Of a DNA stretch of 37,904 bases, positions 37,157 through 37,904 are shown in pieces. Made by a program: the position numbers and the translations under genes. The stretch covers positions 1 through 37,904 of the forward strand of contig CAMOGW010000018.1 in assembly GCA_946614435.1 (NCBI GenBank). The letters run 5' to 3'. The notes beneath the pieces were generated by a model. The model saw only the letters and a program-made list of their open reading frames with translations. It did not search any database and was not told the origin of the DNA. The stretch is from an uncultured Prevotella sp. GTDB taxonomy: Bacteria; Bacteroidota; Bacteroidia; Bacteroidales; Bacteroidaceae. Each line of letters starts with the position of its first letter. Positions within the stretch are counted from its first letter, which is position 1.

Positions 37157-37181
37157 AAAAGCCCCGTAAAAAGGGGCTTTT
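37157..37181. terminator. Symmetric terminator-like hairpin
   Basis: A 9-bp stem AAAAGCCCC/GGGGCTTTT with a 7-base loop. Because the stem starts with four A and ends with four T, it could stop transcription from either side. The T run is short, so strength is uncertain. Confidence 0.5.
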
Positions 37182-37193
37182 CCAAGGAGTGTG

Positions 37194-37291
37194 TTTTGCA
37201 ATCTGTTGATATTCAGATGATTGCAAAAACGGTCAAAACTTGCAAATTTCGGAGCAAGTTAGACGTTGCTGAATTTTTTGCGAGTTTTGAC
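37194..37291. repeat. Pair of adjacent inverted repeats, one with alternative pairing
   Basis: The first hairpin has a 10-bp stem TTTTGCAATC/GATTGCAAAA (37194-37203, 37219-37228). The second has a 15-bp stem with one G-T pair (37232-37246 with 37277-37291). Its left arm can pair instead with GCAAGTT at 37254-37260, so two structures exclude each other. Confidence 0.75.
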
Positions 37292-37599
37292 GAAATAGTT
37301 GTCTAAATAAGGCTTTAGTAAGTGAAGAATTCAAATTCAACTATGGACAGAATTTCTGATTGTCAATCGTACCAAATCCGTGATTAAGCGAGAGCAAAAC
37401 AATAGTTTACTTTTGCTTTGTCGAGTGTGAACGGATTATCTAATGTTTATGTGTCGCCAGACAGGTAATCTTTGGTTCATATTAATTGAAAAAGGTAGGG
37501 AAAAGAAAGGATGAGATAACACTTTGAGGCAAAAAGGGGATTTCTTAGGCTGCTTTTATTCTAAAAGCTGGTCCTCACCGCTTTTTTCTTCAAAAAAAG

Positions 37600-37631
37600 T
37601 TTGGCTATATAGTAAAAAAGCAGTACCTTTA
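37600..37631 (+). promoter_or_regulatory. Consensus promoter in the 3' intergenic region
   Basis: TTTG at 37600-37603, 20 bases, TACCTTTA at 37624-37631; one mismatch in the last base of the -7 element. It precedes a terminator-like hairpin by about 10 bases and no clear gene. Confidence 0.65.
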
Positions 37632-37635
37632 CGCC

Positions 37636-37690
37636 ACGAGAACCCGCCAAGCCTCTTCACAATGCTTAAATCGGCGGGTCGTTTTGTTTT
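37636..37690 (+). ncRNA. Candidate small RNA or leader attenuator
   Basis: From the expected start near 37636 the transcript would form a 7-bp stem ACCCGCC/GGCGGGT (37642-37648, 37673-37679) with an inner AAGC/GCTT stem, followed by CGTTTTGTTTT. This has the form of a roughly 55-base RNA ending in a terminator, or of an attenuator before a gene beyond the window. I do not recognise a known RNA family. Confidence 0.4.
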
Positions 37691-37693
37691 ATT

Positions 37694-37904
37694 ATGGCAC
37701 ATTTTAACTCATGGATGACGATTATCACTGTTGCCAGAAACAACTGCGGTCATCACGCTCGCGTATGGAACCGTACATTTGCTTTGAGGGTTTTGACTCA
37801 GCGACGTATGGCGCGTCCTTGGATCGCAATTCCAGTCAACCAAAAGAAAGCCTATTTCAGTCTCTGTATCATTAAATACTTCCTTGACATCATTTCGCCG
37901 AACA
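37694..37904 (+). CDS. Possible start of a gene cut by the window edge (uncertain)
   Basis: From the ATG at 37694 a frame stays open for 70 codons to the window end (starting MAHFNSWMTII). A second, closed frame of 54 codons (37711-37875, starting MDDDYHCCQKQ) overlaps it. Neither resembles a family I know, and both follow the promoter and hairpin at 37600-37690. At most one is real; both may be chance. Confidence 0.2.
   Translation, partial: MAHFNSWMTIITVARNNCGHHARVWNRTFALRVLTQRRMARPWIAIPVNQKKAYFSLCIIKYFLDIISPN

Larger units (their letters stand above)
36790..37599. other. Long intergenic region without a convincing gene
   Basis: About 800 bases with no frame that looks coding. It is AT-rich and holds several inverted repeats: TTTGTCT/AGACAAA (36810-36816, 36837-36843), the 22-base repeats at 37018-37105, and hairpins at 37157-37181, 37194-37228 and 37232-37291. 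The stretch GTTGTCTAAATAA near 37299 echoes one at 36810. I see no transposase or terminal repeats. Confidence 0.7.

Noticed and set aside
37524..37718. 64-codon frame MRQKGDF...
   Set aside because: It runs through the promoter and terminator hairpin at 37600-37690 and has no coding character.
36790..37904. Insertion sequence or integrated element at the 3' end
   Set aside because: No transposase or integrase frame, no terminal inverted repeats and no target duplication can be seen.

Overview
The window looks like the chromosome of a Bacteroidales bacterium, most likely Prevotellaceae. The evidence is Bacteroidetes-type promoters (TTTG, 19-20 bases, then TAnnTTTG) in front of many genes, starts without clear Shine-Dalgarno sequences, short RpoD-type sigma factors without region 1.1, a Porin_10-like outer-membrane protein, a DUF4468 protein, and protein sequences close to Bacteroides/Prevotella families. 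I infer the genus from impression only; no search was run. The content is mostly core and housekeeping. I see no prophage, CRISPR array or recognisable insertion sequence.

Layout. 1-160: one partial and one complete tRNA-Asp with a terminator. 219-5097: an exported protein of unknown function, a flavodoxin/ferredoxin fusion (EFR1 type), truA with a DMT-family transporter, a LuxR-type response regulator and ispE. 5031-8205 (minus): a transcription unit starting with an RpoD-type sigma factor and running through an exported lysine-tailed protein into an HPr-kinase-like protein, an S24/S26 peptidase and a PqqD-like protein. 8299-11851: HtrA protease, RNase P RNA (rnpB) and a YihY/BrkB membrane protein. 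11922-15307 (minus): DUF4468 protein, a His-rich small membrane protein and a porin. 15468-19236 (plus): ligA, a B3/B4-domain protein and a WecB-like epimerase homologue that lacks two usual catalytic residues. 19243-23388 (minus): acyltransferase, second RpoD-type sigma factor, ClpC. 23548-28744 (minus): exported C1 peptidase with an aminopeptidase P, then an rRNA/tRNA methyltransferase with a GH10-like hydrolase. 28880-32853 (plus): CstA-type transporter, nadC and an exported C69 dipeptidase, closed by a strong terminator. 32926-35715 (minus): gpsA and lysS. 35854-36789: a second DMT transporter. 36790-37904: about 1.1 kb without a convincing gene, full of hairpins and short repeats.

Themes. 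Peptide use recurs (C1, C69 and M24 peptidases, CstA), fitting an amino-acid/peptide-using gut or oral anaerobe. Proteostasis and global transcription control are represented by HtrA, ClpC and two primary-type sigma factors. The most unusual items are: the kinase/peptidase/PqqD cassette joined by start-stop overlaps to the sigma-factor gene, with no precursor peptide or radical SAM partner in view; the WecB homologue with altered active-site residues; several promoters placed so close to the ATG that the mRNAs should be leaderless or nearly so; and the structured 3' intergenic region with a complete promoter followed by a terminator hairpin, a possible small RNA or attenuator.
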